The position numbers and the translations under genes are program-made. From assembly GCF_017115105.1 (NCBI RefSeq), contig NZ_JABXKH010000173.1, forward strand, positions 18,425 to 82,424: DNA of 64,000 bases, read 5' to 3'. This DNA comes from Nostoc sp. NMS2 (GTDB taxonomy: Bacteria > Cyanobacteriota > Cyanobacteriia > Cyanobacteriales > Nostocaceae). Positions 35,423 to 44,412 of this stretch are shown piece after piece. Numbering within the stretch: the stretch's first letter is position 1; each line of letters opens with the position of its first letter. Under the pieces are notes generated by a model. It saw only the letters and a list, made by a program, of their open reading frames with translations. It did not search any database and had not been told where the DNA came from.

Positions 35423-36712
35423 ATGCAAATTCTGATTTATTCATACAACTATCATCCAGAACCTATTGGTATCGCACCTTTGATGACTGAACTAGCAGAA
35501 GGGCTGGTGAAGCGAGGGCATCAAGTGCGGGTAATCACAGGTATGCCTAACTATCCCCAGCGTCAGATTTACGATCGCTATCGGGGTAAGTTATACGTTA
35601 CTGAACAGAAAAATGGTGTCACCATTCAACGTAGTTACCTGCGGATTAAATCTAAACCCAACCTTGTAGACCGGCTACTGCTAGAGTTGAGCTTTGTCTT
35701 TACAAGTTTGCCACAAGCCCTCAAGGGTAAGCGACCTGATGTAATTCTCTTAACAGTACCACCGTTATTAGTTTGTTTACCTGCAACTTTGATCGGTTGG
35801 TTATACAATTGCCCAGTAGTGCTGAATGTGCAAGATATCCTCCCGGAAGCTGCTGTGCGGGTTGGGCTAATTAAAAATAAGTTGATGATTAAAGCTCTGG
35901 AAGCTTTAGAAAAGTTTGCTTACCGAACTGCACATACCATTAGCGTCATTGCCGATGGCTTTGTAGATAATCTCATAAATAAAGGTGTACCTGCTAATAA
36001 AATTGCCTGTATTCCCAATTGGGTAAATCTAAATTTTATCCGCCCTTTACCAAAGGAGAAAAATTCCTGGAGAGCTACCCATCAACTAGATGATAAATTT
36101 GTAGTACTTTATTCAGGTAATATTGCTCTCACACAAGGTTTGGAAACAGTAATAGAAGCAGCAGCCCGTTTGCGTCATCTAAAAGAAATTGTCTTTGTCG
36201 TAGCAGGCGAATCTCAAGCACTCAAAAGGTTGCAAAAACATTGTCTTGCTTGTGGTGCAGATAACGTTTTACTTTTACCATTGCAACCGCGAGAAAAACT
36301 ACCGCAAATGTTAGCAGCCGCAGATGTCGGGTTGATTGTGCAAAAGTGCAATGTGATTTCCTTCAATATGCCTTCTAAAATACCACTGTTGTTAGCTAGT
36401 GGTCGCCCGATTGTGGGTTCAGTTCCCGCCGCCGGGACTGCTGCCAAAGCCATCCGAGAAAGTGGCGGCGGCGTTATCGTTGAACCTGAGTCAGCAGATG
36501 CTTTGGCTGCGGCGGTGGTGAATTTATATAATCAGCCGGAATTCGCAGCGCAATTAGGACGTAAAGGAAGAAGGTTTGCGGTAGAAAACTATTCCTTTGA
36601 GCAAGCGCTAGACCGATATGAAGAGTTATTTGCAGATATGATTGCCAAAAGAGCAACAACTGTGGATATCTTGCCAGAAATGAGTTCTAAGCAATCACTT
36701 GTTGATATTTGA
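35423..36712 (+). CDS. GT4-family glycosyltransferase of the scytonemin cluster
   Basis: A 429-residue WcaI-like GT-B glycosyltransferase: N-terminal Rossmann domain opening LIYSYNYHPEPIGIAPL, and C-terminal nucleotide-sugar domain with GNIALTQGLE and the EX7E-like region near MPSKIPLLLASGRPIVG. It occupies the position I recall for N. punctiforme NpR1270, between scyF and tyrA, and is separated from tyrA by only 18 bp. A role in glycosylating scytonemin or matrix sugar has been suggested but not shown. Confidence 0.88.
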   Translation: MQILIYSYNYHPEPIGIAPLMTELAEGLVKRGHQVRVITGMPNYPQRQIYDRYRGKLYVTEQKNGVTIQRSYLRIKSKPNLVDRLLLELSFVFTSLPQALKGKRPDVILLTVPPLLVCLPATLIGWLYNCPVVLNVQDILPEAAVRVGLIKNKLMIKALEALEKFAYRTAHTISVIADGFVDNLINKGVPANKIACIPNWVNLNFIRPLPKEKNSWRATHQLDDKFVVLYSGNIALTQGLETVIEAAARLRHLKEIVFVVAGESQALKRLQKHCLACGADNVLLLPLQPREKLPQMLAAADVGLIVQKCNVISFNMPSKIPLLLASGRPIVGSVPAAGTAAKAIRESGGGVIVEPESADALAAAVVNLYNQPEFAAQLGRKGRRFAVENYSFEQALDRYEELFADMIAKRATTVDILPEMSSKQSLVDI

Positions 36713-36730
36713 AAATTGAGGACGGGAAAA

Positions 36731-37807
36731 ATGCCTCTGAAATCCTCTTATTCAGATGAGCTTAAAAAAACTGACCAGAGCTTGATCGCCTTGTTGCGCG
36801 ATCGCATATCATTATTAGCATCAGAACAACCTTCTTTAGATGAACAACTGGCTGATGTTGCTCCCCTACTCGCTCAAGCTGGTATTCCTGTGTCTGTTTG
36901 GGCAGGTGTAGTAAAGAGTTGTCATGCCAATATCCCTAAATCTGCCACAAATCATGTCATTCCCCGACAAATTACTATCATCGGTGGACATGGCAGAATG
37001 GGAAGATTATTTAAAGAGCAGCTTTCGTTAGTAGGTCACAATGTTAGCGTTCTCGAACATGATGATTGGGCTTATGCAGAGCAATTGTTAAGTCAGGCAG
37101 AATTAGTATTAGTAAGTGTTCCTATTGAATATACAGTTGATGTTATCAAGCGGGCAGCAAAATATCTTGCGCCAACTACCGCTTTGTGTGATATCACAAG
37201 TATTAAGACTCAGCCTACTCAAGCAATGCTCGAACACCATTGTGGCCCTGTGATGGGTTTACATCCAATGTTTGGGCCAAATATAAAATCGTTTTTGGGA
37301 CAAAAAGTGGTAGTGTGTCCAGGTCGAAACGATGAGTCATTTCAATGGTTATTAGATTTTCTTAAAAGTCAAGGTGGCGAGTTAATTGTTTGCACGCCTG
37401 AAGAACACGACCAAATGATGGTGATTATTCAAGCAACGCAACATTTTTGTAGATTTAGTCTTGGTGTTTTCTTAGCACAAGCAAGGGTGGATATAGAGCA
37501 GAGTTTAACAATGTCAACTCCTAACTATCGTCAAGAAATTGATATTGTGAAACGTTTGTTTTCCCAAAATCCTAATTTATGTGTTGATATTATGCTGGCT
37601 ACAGAAGAAAGGCGGAATGCAATTAGCTTTTTAGCTAATACTTATAGTCGTTTGGCCAGATTGGTGGCTAGGAAAGATAGAGACGGATTAATTAAAGAAT
37701 TTGAAAATGCTCAAAGCTTTTTTGAAGAGAAAATTAATACTTTTATCCAGCCTTTAAATACAACGGCTCTCCAACGAGATTTTAAGCCACAGAATATTAG
37801 CATTTGA
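36731..37807 (+). CDS. tyrA: TyrA, chorismate mutase-prephenate dehydrogenase
   Basis: A 358-residue bifunctional-type protein. Residues 1-80 are a helical chorismate-mutase domain (LIALLRDRISLLASEQPS); from about 90 a Rossmann dehydrogenase follows with IIGGHGRMGRLF, GLHPMFGP and HDQMM. It makes p-hydroxyphenylpyruvate, the second substrate of ScyA. The start at ATG 36731 is preferred: GAGGA at 36718-36722 sits 8 bp before it, and the upstream TTG (36716) would place that site inside the gene. Confidence 0.9.
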   Translation: MPLKSSYSDELKKTDQSLIALLRDRISLLASEQPSLDEQLADVAPLLAQAGIPVSVWAGVVKSCHANIPKSATNHVIPRQITIIGGHGRMGRLFKEQLSLVGHNVSVLEHDDWAYAEQLLSQAELVLVSVPIEYTVDVIKRAAKYLAPTTALCDITSIKTQPTQAMLEHHCGPVMGLHPMFGPNIKSFLGQKVVVCPGRNDESFQWLLDFLKSQGGELIVCTPEEHDQMMVIIQATQHFCRFSLGVFLAQARVDIEQSLTMSTPNYRQEIDIVKRLFSQNPNLCVDIMLATEERRNAISFLANTYSRLARLVARKDRDGLIKEFENAQSFFEEKINTFIQPLNTTALQRDFKPQNISI

Positions 37808-37822
37808 TACCAATTCTGTATG

Positions 37823-37860
37823 AGGGACGAACCGCCAAGGACGCAAAGGGCGCAAAGAAA
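37823..37860. repeat. GACGAACCGCCAAGGACGCA-type single repeat
   Basis: One arm of the AACGAACCGCCAAG family in the 107-bp gap between tyrA and the DsbA-like gene. No inverted partner is near it. Confidence 0.6.
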
Positions 37861-37914
37861 GAAAGAGGAAGCCTAGAAAATTTGGCGCAGCCTTATAAAG
37901 AAATGAGATGAATA

Positions 37915-38568
37915 ATGAAAACTATGCTGATAGACATCTTTCATGATACTGTTTGCCCCTGGTGCAGAATTGGGAAAAAGCATCTGTTTGATGCACTGGC
38001 ACAATGGCAAGAACAAGAAGTATATATCCGATGGCATCCATTTCTTCTGGATAATACTGTTTCTGCTGACGGGTACGAATTTCGCAGCTTTATGCAAAAT
38101 AGAAAAGGCATTAAAGCGGAAGAATTGCAACAGATGTTTGATTATACGCAACGCGCAGGGGAGGCGGCTGGAGTTAAGCTAGATTTTGACAAAATCCGTT
38201 TGGCTGTCAATACTAAGCTTTCTCACCAATTGATTACACTAGCACCCGCAAACGTCAAAAATGATGTGGTAGAAGCTATTTATCAAGCTTACTTTGAAGA
38301 TGGTTTGAACATCGGAGATATTAACGTTATTGTTGCCATCGGGACAGCATACCAGATGGATGCTACCGAATTAAAGTTGCAATTAAACGATCGCGATGTG
38401 GTTGATGCAGTTGTTGCTGAATCTACATTTGCTCGGTTAAATGGCATCAATAGCGTGCCGTTTTTCATCATGAATAATCAAGTCAAGGTAAATGGTTCTC
38501 ACTCGGTAGAGGTGTTCCTTGAAACTTTGAATCGTGCTGCACTTTTAGATATAACTGCAAAAATATGA
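37915..38568 (+). CDS. DsbA-family oxidoreductase (FrnE-like)
   Basis: A 217-residue thioredoxin-fold protein of the FrnE/2-hydroxychromene-2-carboxylate isomerase branch. The active site is CPWC (residues 15-18), and the cis-Pro region is INSVPFFIM near residue 181. No signal peptide is visible, so a cytoplasmic location is more likely despite the DsbA name. It overlaps the aroB start by 4 bp (ATGA), so the two are translationally coupled. A role in scytonemin redox chemistry, such as dimer oxidation or reduction, is inferred only from position. Confidence 0.85.
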   Translation: MKTMLIDIFHDTVCPWCRIGKKHLFDALAQWQEQEVYIRWHPFLLDNTVSADGYEFRSFMQNRKGIKAEELQQMFDYTQRAGEAAGVKLDFDKIRLAVNTKLSHQLITLAPANVKNDVVEAIYQAYFEDGLNIGDINVIVAIGTAYQMDATELKLQLNDRDVVDAVVAESTFARLNGINSVPFFIMNNQVKVNGSHSVEVFLETLNRAALLDITAKI

Positions 38569-39749
38569 TAGTTGACATCAAGCAAAAAAGTAGATTAATT
38601 CATCAACGTGTTTCAGTTACTTTTAACTATGAGGTTTATTTCACCCAAAATTTATTTGAGTTGAAAAACCCGACGCTAGCGCAAGTAATTTCGGCTGATG
38701 GGGAGAAAAAGCCGAAGAAATTAGTTGCAGTGATAGACGCAGGAATATTAAAGCATCAACCGGAATTGGTGAAGCAATTAATCGCGTATACCAAGTTTTA
38801 TGGAGAGGTACTAGCGATCGCAGCCGAACCCATGATAATTTCAGGAGGAGAAGCTGCCAAAAACGATCGCAATTTAGTAGAGCAAATCCAGCAACTGATT
38901 GAAGCAGCTGGGTTATGCCGCCATTCTTATGTGTTAGCGATCGGGGGCGGGGCGGTGTTGGATTTGGTAGGATACGCTGCCGCAACCGCTCATCGGGGAA
39001 TTCGTCTAATTCGGGTTCCGACAACGGTGTTAGCGCAAAATGATTCTGGGGTTGGGGTAAAAAACGGCATCAATGCCTTTGGTAAAAAGAACTTTCTCGG
39101 CACATTTGCGCCACCTTATGCAGTTGTAAATGACTCTGCGTTCTTGACAAGCCTAGACGATCGCGATTGGCGTTCTGGGATTGCAGAAGCCGTCAAAGTG
39201 GCGCTGATTAAGGATGCTAGCTTTTTTTATTTTATCCATTTGCACAGCGCAGCCCTTGAGCAGCGAGACATGGATACTATGCAACAAGTTATCTATCGTT
39301 GCGCCCAGTTGCATTTAGAACATATTGCCAATAGTGGCGATCCTTTTGAAATGGGTTCGTCTCGTCCCCTAGATTTTGGACATTGGGCGGCTCATAAACT
39401 GGAGCATTTGACTAATTATCGCTTGCGTCATGGCGAAGCTGTTGCGATCGGTATTGCTTTGGATAGTACTTATTCTTATTTAGCAGGATTGCTTGATTGT
39501 TCAGATTGGCAACGAATATTAAATACTTTGTCGGCGTTGGGTTTCACGTTGTATGTGCCAGAACTGGGTGAGAAGTTATCACAATTGGAAGATCCTGATT
39601 GTTTATTTCGAGGTTTGACTGAGTTCCGTGAACATTTGGGGGGAGAGTTGACTTTAATGTTGTTACAAAGGATTGGGAAAGGAATTGAGGTTCATGAGGT
39701 GAATTTGTTGTTGTATCGGCAAGCGATATCACTGTTGCGGGAGTTTTAG
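38565..39749 (+). CDS. aroB: AroB-like sugar phosphate cyclase (3-dehydroquinate synthase family)
   Basis: A 394-residue NAD-dependent cyclase annotated as aroB in scytonemin clusters. GGGAVLDLVG binds NAD; metal ligands fall in SGIAEAVK (Glu), HWAAHKLEH and RHGEAVAIG. The key substrate loop reads NDSGVGVKNGINAFGKKNFLG, with Lys-Asn where classical AroB has GGKTGVN and LGTF where AroB has IGAF. By that signature it leans to the 2-epi-5-epi-valiolone synthase/EboD-like branch. The start ATG overlaps the preceding stop. The symbol follows cluster tradition; the reaction is less certain. Confidence 0.8.
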   Translation: MIVDIKQKSRLIHQRVSVTFNYEVYFTQNLFELKNPTLAQVISADGEKKPKKLVAVIDAGILKHQPELVKQLIAYTKFYGEVLAIAAEPMIISGGEAAKNDRNLVEQIQQLIEAAGLCRHSYVLAIGGGAVLDLVGYAAATAHRGIRLIRVPTTVLAQNDSGVGVKNGINAFGKKNFLGTFAPPYAVVNDSAFLTSLDDRDWRSGIAEAVKVALIKDASFFYFIHLHSAALEQRDMDTMQQVIYRCAQLHLEHIANSGDPFEMGSSRPLDFGHWAAHKLEHLTNYRLRHGEAVAIGIALDSTYSYLAGLLDCSDWQRILNTLSALGFTLYVPELGEKLSQLEDPDCLFRGLTEFREHLGGELTLMLLQRIGKGIEVHEVNLLLYRQAISLLREF

Positions 39750-39860
39750 GAGGGAATTTTAAACGCAAAGGAACGCTAAGGGAAGCGCGGAGAAACGCAG
39801 AGGGAGGCAATTTACTACTTATGATGGAGGCGGATATTTTTAAATAATGTTTTTAAGAAA

Positions 39861-39947
39861 AGTACTAGATAAGTAGTGTAAAAAGCGAATAATTTGACAC
39901 TCGATCGAAAAATTATTCAATACATTATCTGCTTGATATCTAGTACT
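39861..39947. promoter_or_regulatory. 87-bp dyad with a scyA-like TTGACA motif upstream of trpE
   Basis: The outer arms AGTACTAGATA (39861-39871) and TATCTAGTACT (39937-39947) are a perfect inverted repeat. The inner arms AATAATT and AATTATT flank AGCGAATAATTTGACACTCG (TTGACA at 39894-39899), which resembles scyA repeat 3 (AGCGAAAAATTTGACACCTC). It probably marks a promoter/operator for a second transcription unit. Confidence 0.6.
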
Positions 39948-40117
39948 ATTAAGTAAGAAGCAAAAAGTTTTTAATTACATTTTTCACAAAAAATACGCGG
40001 ATTAGAATAGGCTAATTTGGATGGATAGCAAATTATCTAAGTTCCTTTTTAAGCCATAAATAATTACTAATAATTATTAATAGCTTTTGACTAATAACTT
40101 TTCTAGAGAAATTACAC

Positions 40118-42328
40118 ATGATTTTTGATTCCCGTTCTTATAAAACCCTTGGCGGTGTAAATGTTTCTCGCTCCATCACCGAAGTTAAGATGGACACTGC
40201 CCTCGAAGATATTCTGTTTCACTTAAATTCTCAGCGTGGAGGCTTGCTCAGAAGCAGCTACGAATATCCAGGCAGATACAAGAGATGGGCGATCGGATTT
40301 GTCAATCCACCATTGGAATTGACTACACAGGAAAATACTTTTACTTTGATAGCGTTAAATGAACGTGGTAAGGTACTTTTACCATTACTATTAGAGTGTT
40401 TATCTAACTCAAAACAACTTGAGAAATTTACCCTAGATAATAACAATATTGTCGGCTTTGTTAAATATACCAAAAAATTATTCACTGAAGAAGAACGCAG
40501 TAAACAACCTTCGGCATTTACAGTTGTCCGCGAAATTCTGCATACTTTCTCTAGCCAAGAAGACGAGCATTTAGGATTGTATGGGGCTTTTGGTTATGAC
40601 TTAGTTTTTCAGTTTGAACCAATTACCCAACGTCTGGAACGTCCTACAGATCAGCGCGATTTGGTGCTTTATCTACCTGATGAATTGATAGTTGTTGACT
40701 ACTATCAGCAACGGGCATTTCGTCTCCAATATGATTTTGAAACAGCGCACGGCAGCACAAAGAATCTTCCTCGAACAGGTGAGTCTGTAGATTATCGCGG
40801 AAAACATCTTATTCCTAATCAAACGGCTGATCATAAAGTAGGTGAATATGCGAAAAAAGTTGAGTCTGCACTCGATTATTTCCGCCGAGGTGATTTATTT
40901 GAAGTTGTTCCTAGTCAAAACTTTCTTGAAGGCTATGAAGATGAACCCAGCAAATTATTTGAAACTTTAAAGGATATAAATCCTAGTCCTTATGGGTTTA
41001 TTTTTAATTTAGGTGGAGAATATCTGATTGGCGCATCTCCAGAAATGTTTGTAAGAGTTGAAGGGAAGCGGGTAGAAACTTGTCCTATTAGTGGTACTAT
41101 TAGCCGGGGACTAGATGCTCTTGATGATGCGGTGCAAATTCGTCATTTACTCAACTCCCACAAAGATGAAGCTGAGTTGACCATGTGTACTGATGTCGAT
41201 CGCAATGACAAATCCCGAATCTGCGAACCTGGTTCAGTCCAAGTCATTGGTCGTCGCCAAATTGAATTATACAGCCACCTGATACATACAGTGGATCATG
41301 TTGAAGGGACACTGCGATCGCAATTTGATGCTTTAGATGCCTTTCTATCCCATACTTGGGCAGTTACAGTCACCGGCGCACCCAAAAAAGCCGCCATAGA
41401 TTTTATTGAACAGCATGAACGTAGCGCCCGCCGTTGGTATGGTGGAGCAGTGGGTTATTTAAATTTCAATGGGAATTTAAATACTGGCTTAATTCTGCGG
41501 ACAATTCGATTAAAAGACTGCATCGCCGAAGTCCGAGTTGGTGCGACTGTCCTTTATGACTCCATACCCCAAGCAGAAGAACAAGAAACAATTACCAAAG
41601 CTGCTGCTTTATTTGAAACGATTCGCCGTGTTAAACAAAGCAGTCAAAAAATTGATGAATCCAGTTCCATAAAATTAACTAAAATCCTTCCAAGGGCGGC
41701 AACTGGCAAACGTATCTTACTAATAGACTATGAAGACTCATTTGTTCATACGTTAGCTAATTACATTCGCCAAACTGGTGCAAGTGTAACTACACTCCGT
41801 CATGGTTTTTCCGATTCAGTATTCGACAAAGAACGCCCTGACTTAGTTGTATTATCTCCCGGCCCTGGTAGACCAAGTGATTTTGGAGTTTCGGAAACTA
41901 TCGACGCTCTTGTTTATCGTCAAATTCCCATTTTCGGAGTTTGTCTAGGATTGCAAGGCATCGTTGAAGCTTTTGGTGGAGAATTGGGAGTCCTCAACTA
42001 TCCTCAGCACGGTAAATCTTCACGGATTTTCGTTACTGATTCCGATTCTGTTACCTTCAACAATTTACCAGAATCCTTTACGGTGGGTAGATATCACTCA
42101 TTGTTTGCTCTACCGCAACATTTGCCGAAAGAACTGAAAGTGACAGCGATTTCTGATGACGACGTAATTATGGGCATCGAACATCAGACACTTCCCATCG
42201 CCGCCGTTCAGTTTCATCCAGAATCAATCATGACTTTAGCGGGAGAAGTCGGTCTGGAAATCATTAAAAATGTGGTGCAGGCATATACGCAAACGAAAAA
42301 GCCATTGGGCATTGGGTATGGGGCATAG
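40118..42328 (+). CDS. trpE: Fused anthranilate synthase TrpE(G)
   Basis: A 736-residue single-chain anthranilate synthase. Residues 1-520 are the chorismate-binding TrpE part (GTISRGLDALDD, DVDRNDKSRICEPGSV, TVTGAPKKAAIDFIE). Residues about 545-730 are the TrpG glutaminase with Cys609 in GVCLGLQG and His-Glu in QFHPESI. It commits chorismate to tryptophan for the scytonemin pathway. Such fusions are known from rhizobia and scytonemin clusters, while most bacteria have separate subunits. The 368-bp upstream gap carries the dyad with the scyA-like motif. Confidence 0.93.
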   Translation: MIFDSRSYKTLGGVNVSRSITEVKMDTALEDILFHLNSQRGGLLRSSYEYPGRYKRWAIGFVNPPLELTTQENTFTLIALNERGKVLLPLLLECLSNSKQLEKFTLDNNNIVGFVKYTKKLFTEEERSKQPSAFTVVREILHTFSSQEDEHLGLYGAFGYDLVFQFEPITQRLERPTDQRDLVLYLPDELIVVDYYQQRAFRLQYDFETAHGSTKNLPRTGESVDYRGKHLIPNQTADHKVGEYAKKVESALDYFRRGDLFEVVPSQNFLEGYEDEPSKLFETLKDINPSPYGFIFNLGGEYLIGASPEMFVRVEGKRVETCPISGTISRGLDALDDAVQIRHLLNSHKDEAELTMCTDVDRNDKSRICEPGSVQVIGRRQIELYSHLIHTVDHVEGTLRSQFDALDAFLSHTWAVTVTGAPKKAAIDFIEQHERSARRWYGGAVGYLNFNGNLNTGLILRTIRLKDCIAEVRVGATVLYDSIPQAEEQETITKAAALFETIRRVKQSSQKIDESSSIKLTKILPRAATGKRILLIDYEDSFVHTLANYIRQTGASVTTLRHGFSDSVFDKERPDLVVLSPGPGRPSDFGVSETIDALVYRQIPIFGVCLGLQGIVEAFGGELGVLNYPQHGKSSRIFVTDSDSVTFNNLPESFTVGRYHSLFALPQHLPKELKVTAISDDDVIMGIEHQTLPIAAVQFHPESIMTLAGEVGLEIIKNVVQAYTQTKKPLGIGYGA

Positions 42329-42345
42329 GGCATGGGGCATTGATT
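42303..42345. repeat. Low-complexity GGGCAT repeat after trpE
   Basis: Repeated GGGTATGGGGCATA and GGGCATGGGGCATT units, directly after the trpE stop. The same kind of sequence recurs at 55930-55960 and 63895-63960. Confidence 0.7.
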
Positions 42346-42371
42346 ATTTCTTCCTCATCCCCCTCATCTCC

Positions 42372-42505
42372 CAATACGGTTCGGTTAGGGTTTTTTGATG
42401 AAAATTCTAAATCAAGAAGACGCGATAAATCGCCGTCTCTACAATAATCAATCCTTTGTCTTGACGGCGATTTATCGCGTCTCTTGGCTTAATCGAACCA
42501 TATTA
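42372..42505. mobile_element. MITE family A, copy 4 (134 bp)
   Basis: Left CAATACGGTTCGGTTAGGG; right end reverse-complemented TAATATGGTTCGATTAAGCC. Flanking 10-mers CCTCATCTCC and CCTCATCCCC match at 9 of 10. The interior is the reverse-oriented relative of the copy at 20762. It separates trpE from trpC. Confidence 0.85.
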
Positions 42506-42540
42506 CCTCATCCCCCACTCCCCACTCTCCCAAGAATTTT

Positions 42541-43368
42541 ATGATTAAACAAGTTACCACTTCCCGCCATATTCTTGAAGAGATTGTGTTGCATAAAAGG
42601 CAAGAAGTTGCACAAATGCAGCAACAACTTCCTTTAGCTTCTTTGCAACAGCAGTTAATTACCGCTCCAACTGTCCGAAATTTCTTAGCTGCTTTACAAA
42701 AAAATACTAACCAACCTAGCTTAATTGCCGAGGTAAAAAAGGCATCACCCAGCCGTGGGATTATTCGGGCAGATTTTGACCCAGTAGTGATCGCTCAAGC
42801 TTATGAACGAGGTGGTGCAGCTTGTCTATCTGTCCTCACCGATTATAAGTTTTTTCAGGGCAGTTTTGACAATCTGCGTAATGTCCGTCAGCAAGTAGCA
42901 TTACCCCTACTGTGCAAGGAGTTCATCATTGACCCCTATCAAATTTATTTAGCACGGACAGCAGGCGCAGATGCAGTTTTGTTGATTGCCGCTATTTTAT
43001 CAGACCAAGAACTCCAAGACTTTCTGCGAGTAATTCATGATTTAGGCATGAATGCACTGGTAGAAGTCCATACTTTGGCTGAACTGGATAGGGTGCTTAA
43101 GCTTGACGACTTACGTTTAGTGGGAATCAACAATCGCAATCTAGAAGATTTTACGGTTGATTTAGGAATAACAAAGCAACTTTTAGCACAGCGCCAGCAA
43201 TATTTGCAAAGTTTAGATATCACTGTTGTTAGTGAATCTGGACTCTATACACCTGCTGATTTATCTTTTGTCGCTGAAGCTGGTGTGCGTGCGGTTTTGG
43301 TTGGAGAGTCTTTAGTCAAACAAAGCAATGTAGAACAAGCTGTGCGGAGTCTTTTAAGCCTTTCTTAA
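42541..43368 (+). CDS. trpC: TrpC, indole-3-glycerol phosphate synthase
   Basis: A 275-residue TIM barrel. Landmarks in order: IAEVKKASPSRG (substrate Lys, Ser), CLSVLTDYKFFQGS, LCKEFIIDPYQI (catalytic Lys-Glu), VEVHTLAEL, INNRNLEDF and VSESG with the phosphate-binding VLVGESLVK. It closes the indole ring to indole-3-glycerol phosphate, which TrpA and TrpB convert to tryptophan. The ATG falls 35 bp after the end of a miniature element, so upstream control is probably altered compared with clusters lacking it. Confidence 0.95.
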   Translation: MIKQVTTSRHILEEIVLHKRQEVAQMQQQLPLASLQQQLITAPTVRNFLAALQKNTNQPSLIAEVKKASPSRGIIRADFDPVVIAQAYERGGAACLSVLTDYKFFQGSFDNLRNVRQQVALPLLCKEFIIDPYQIYLARTAGADAVLLIAAILSDQELQDFLRVIHDLGMNALVEVHTLAELDRVLKLDDLRLVGINNRNLEDFTVDLGITKQLLAQRQQYLQSLDITVVSESGLYTPADLSFVAEAGVRAVLVGESLVKQSNVEQAVRSLLSLS

Positions 43369-43384
43369 ATCTATTACTTCAGAC

Positions 43385-43470
43385 CTAACCCCCAGCCCCT
43401 TCCCTGCAAGGGAAGGGGAGTAAGATTCAAAGCCTCTCTCCTTTTAGGAGAGAGGTTTGGAGAGAGGTCA
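43385..43470. repeat. CCCCTTCCC/GGGAAGGGG palindromic repeat pair
   Basis: CCCCTTCCCTGCAAGGGAAGGGG-like hairpin followed by CTCTCTCCTTTTAGGAGAGAG. A related block is at 50035-50130. It fills most of the trpC-trpA gap. Confidence 0.7.
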
Positions 43471-43574
43471 AAGTCTATTGCTTCCATTCGACAAAAAAAT
43501 TTAGCGTGGGTATCGCTAATTGCTAAATGTTGATTTTTCCAGAATTATTAACTAATCATTAACTATTTTTCAGA

Positions 43575-44402
43575 ATGACTTCTATCTCTGCTGATTTTCA
43601 AACTTTACGCGATCGCCAACAGTGTGCTTTAATCCCCTTTATCACAGCAGGCGATCCTAATTTAGAAACCACTGCCCAAGCTTTACGCATCTTAGATCGC
43701 AATGGTGCTGACTTTATCGAGTTGGGTATTCCCTACTCCGATCCTCTCGCAGATGGGCCTGTAATTCAAGCAGCAGCAACCCGCGCTTTGCAAAAAGGCA
43801 CGAAATTAGAGCAAGTATTAAAGATGTTGGAAGCTGTAACTCCTACCCTAAAAGCGCCAATCATTCTCTTTACTTATTACAATCCCATTTTGCACCGGGG
43901 TATTAAGACATTTTTGGCGCAAATAGCTGCTGCTGGGGCGCGAGGCTTAGTAGTGCCAGACTTGCCCTTAGAAGAAGCAGAAGAATTAATCCAAACGGCT
44001 GCATCTTTTGGGATTGAGGTAATTTTACTTGTAGCTCCTACTAGTTCTAAAGATAGGATTTTAGCGATCGCTCGTCAATCTCAAGGTTTTATCTACCTGG
44101 TAAGTGTCACAGGAGTTACAGGTATCCGCGCTCAAATCCAAGACCGTGTAAAAGATTTAATTACCGACTTGCGAAGCGTCACCGATAAACCCATTGGCGT
44201 TGGTTTTGGTATTTCAGGGCCAGAACAAGCGCATCAAGTAATGGAATGGGGAGCAGATGCGGTGATTGTTGGTAGTGCCTTCGTCAAACGTTTAGCTGAA
44301 GGTAGCCCAACAGAAAGACTACAAGCCGTAGAAAAACTTTGTCAAGAACTCAAAGCAGCCATTACCCCAGTATCCCTGCAACAAGTTGGTTCCGCAAAGT
44401 AA
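43575..44402 (+). CDS. trpA: TrpA, tryptophan synthase alpha subunit
   Basis: A 275-residue TIM barrel that releases indole from indole-3-glycerol phosphate and passes it to TrpB. The catalytic Glu is in FIELGIPYSDPLADGP, the catalytic Asp in VPDLPLEE, and the phosphate loop is VGFGISGPEQ with the later VIVGSAFVK. Length is standard. It is separated from trpB by tyrP, as in other scytonemin clusters, so the synthase subunits are not adjacent. Confidence 0.95.
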   Translation: MTSISADFQTLRDRQQCALIPFITAGDPNLETTAQALRILDRNGADFIELGIPYSDPLADGPVIQAAATRALQKGTKLEQVLKMLEAVTPTLKAPIILFTYYNPILHRGIKTFLAQIAAAGARGLVVPDLPLEEAEELIQTAASFGIEVILLVAPTSSKDRILAIARQSQGFIYLVSVTGVTGIRAQIQDRVKDLITDLRSVTDKPIGVGFGISGPEQAHQVMEWGADAVIVGSAFVKRLAEGSPTERLQAVEKLCQELKAAITPVSLQQVGSAK

Positions 44403-44412
44403 AAAAGCTCTT

